Shown here one piece after another: positions 14,421 to 15,379 of a stretch of 15,379 nt of DNA (positions are counted from its first letter, which is position 1; each line of letters starts with the position of its first letter). The DNA is taken from positions 1 to 15,379 of the forward strand of contig JBMOIF010000053.1 in assembly GCA_049317465.1 (NCBI GenBank), in the 5' to 3' direction. The translations under genes and the position numbers were made by a program. The notes below the pieces were generated by a model, which worked only from the letters and a program-made list of their open reading frames with translations, did not search any database and was not told the DNA's origin. The DNA is from CAIQIA01 sp049317465. Lineage in GTDB: Bacteria; Cyanobacteriota; Cyanobacteriia; PCC-6307; Cyanobiaceae.

Positions 14421-14430
14421 GGAGCCGCTG

Positions 14431-14898
14431 ATGGACGACAACTGCGGTCACGGTATCGACTGCCGGCCCGACGCACCACGGCTTCTGGGCCTGGATGGGC
14501 ATTGGCTGATGGTGCTTGACCGGGACCTGGATCGGGTGCTGCCCCACGAGGGTTGTGCCCTGCTGCTGGGGGAGATCCTCGGACCGATGGGCTGGCGGTT
14601 GCGCTGGATCTGGCCATGCCTGAACAGCTGGACCCCTCCAGCCGATCGCCACCGGCGCTTTCAGGTTGCCCCCGCCGAACTGGTGGCGGCCCAGCGCTGG
14701 GCGCGGGACCATCGGTGGCAGCTGCTGGGCAGTGCCCACTCCCATCCGACATCCGGTGGTGAACCATCGCTCTTCGACCTGACCATGGCCTGGGAGGGGG
14801 CACTGCTGCTGATCCGGGGCCGTTCCCCGGCGGGACTCGGCGTCTGGCTTGTCGGGGCCGGGGGGGAACCACCGCAGGCGGTGGCTTTGGGAGAGTAG
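14431..14898 (+). CDS. M67-family JAMM metallopeptidase (Mov34/MPN/PAD-1)
   Basis: The 155-residue protein is a bacterial JAMM zinc metallopeptidase. The full motif is present: catalytic E48 in LLLGEILG, then H103-S-H105-P followed by S113 and D116 in SAHSHPTSGGEPSLFD, which fits HxH-x7-S-x2-D. The start at 14431 has GGAG with six bases of spacing; an ATG at 14419 is also possible. Enzymes of this type cut C-terminal peptide or isopeptide-like bonds; the mycobacterial relative Mec releases cysteine from the carrier CysO. The next gene, 35 bases on, is a MoeB/ThiF-type activating enzyme, which supports a sulfur-carrier role by inference. Cysteines C5 and C11 near the N-terminus are notable but unassigned. 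Confidence 0.85.
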   Translation: MDDNCGHGIDCRPDAPRLLGLDGHWLMVLDRDLDRVLPHEGCALLLGEILGPMGWRLRWIWPCLNSWTPPADRHRRFQVAPAELVAAQRWARDHRWQLLGSAHSHPTSGGEPSLFDLTMAWEGALLLIRGRSPAGLGVWLVGAGGEPPQAVALGE

Positions 14899-14933
14899 GG
14901 AGAGAGCCCGCCGTCCCCGGCCTGCCCCCGCCC

Positions 14934-15379
14934 ATGCTTCCTCCCGACACCAGCGGCATCCAGCTGAGCCCGGATGAGATCGCCCGCTTCTCCAGACATC
15001 TGATCCTGCCCGAGGTGGGCATGGAGGGCCAGAAGCGCCTCAAGGCTGCGTCAGTGCTGTGCGTCGGCACCGGTGGCCTCGGTTCACCTCTGCTGCTCTA
15101 TCTGGCGGCGGCAGGGGTGGGTCGCCTCGGCATCGTCGATTTCGATGTGGTCGACCACAGCAACCTGCAGCGGCAGGTGATCCACGGCACCAGCTGGGTG
15201 GGCAAGCCCAAGATCGAATCGGCCAGGGCCCGCATCCTCGAGATCAACCCCCACTGCCAGGTGGATCTGTACGAGACGGCTCTCACCAGTGAGAACGCCC
15301 TCGAGATCATCCGCCCGTACGACATCGTCTGCGACGGCACCGACAACTTCCCCACCCGCTATCTGGTCAACGACGCCTG
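14934..15379 (+). CDS. moeB: MoeB/ThiF-type adenylyltransferase, N-terminal part (cut by window edge)
   Basis: This E1-like enzyme adenylates the C-terminus of a ubiquitin-like sulfur carrier (MoaD, ThiS or similar) for molybdopterin, thiamine or cysteine synthesis. The frame is open to the right edge, giving 148 codons. The N-terminus LSPDEIARFSRHLILPEVGM is typical of MoeB; GTGGLGSP (45-52) binds ATP; DFDVVDHSNLQRQVIH (69-84) carries the conserved aspartate and arginine; DGTDNFPTRYLVNDA (134-148) follows. The zinc cysteines and any C-terminal rhodanese domain, common in cyanobacterial MoeB, are beyond the window. No Shine-Dalgarno sequence is seen before the ATG at 14934. MoeB and ThiF cannot be fully separated on this fragment. 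Confidence 0.88.
   Translation, partial: MLPPDTSGIQLSPDEIARFSRHLILPEVGMEGQKRLKAASVLCVGTGGLGSPLLLYLAAAGVGRLGIVDFDVVDHSNLQRQVIHGTSWVGKPKIESARARILEINPHCQVDLYETALTSENALEIIRPYDIVCDGTDNFPTRYLVNDA

Noticed and set aside
1..15379. Mobile elements, prophage, CRISPR arrays or defence systems
   Set aside because: I saw no transposase, integrase, regularly spaced repeats, long inverted repeats or att-like duplications at tRNA-Gln. All genes fit a core cyanobacterial chromosome.

Overview
The window is a compact, GC-rich stretch of a cyanobacterial chromosome. Several families support this: NdhN (NDH-1 subunit of oxygenic phototrophs), the clock-input protein LdpA, a CAAD/CURT1-like thylakoid protein, the carotenoid desaturase CrtD and the cyanobacterial DUF1815 and DUF2839 families. 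High GC, very short intergenic gaps and this gene set suggest an alpha-picocyanobacterium (Cyanobium or high-GC Synechococcus type). That lineage call is inference from composition and content, not from a search.

Layout: (1) Bases 1-3057, minus strand: the 5' part of the large ribosomal-protein operon, rplC-rplD-rplW-rplB-rpsS-rplV, with rplV running off the left edge. It begins with rplC rather than rpsJ, as expected in cyanobacteria. (2) 3058-3441: a 384-base divergent spacer that probably holds a long rplC leader and the ndhN promoter. (3) 3442-6311, plus strand: ndhN, ldpA and a SpoIIIAA/Ycf45-type AAA ATPase, tightly packed and probably co-transcribed. (4) 6345-7229: hairpins, tRNA-Gln(UUG) and a HAD-family hydrolase starting 15 bases after the tRNA. 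(5) 7238-8532: recA with a LexA-like box over its -10 and a structured leader. (6) 8507-10731, minus strand: DUF1815, DUF2839 and a DinG-like helicase that has lost its ATPase motifs. (7) 10779-14019: tyrA (+), crtD (-) and a fructosamine-kinase-family gene (+), arranged alternately, with a small hairpin in each of the gaps at 11673 and 14020. (8) 14040-15379: a CAAD protein (-), then a JAMM/M67 metallopeptidase and a MoeB/ThiF-type activating enzyme (+, cut by the right edge).

The genes mostly serve housekeeping and phototrophic functions: translation, NDH-1 electron transport, redox input to the clock, DNA repair, tyrosine synthesis, carotenoids, thylakoid shape and sulfur-carrier chemistry. 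I see no prophage, transposon, CRISPR array or obvious defence island. The less ordinary features are the inactivated DinG-like protein, two gene pairs whose 5' ends nearly touch or overlap, the tRNA-to-HAD junction, and the M67-MoeB pair.
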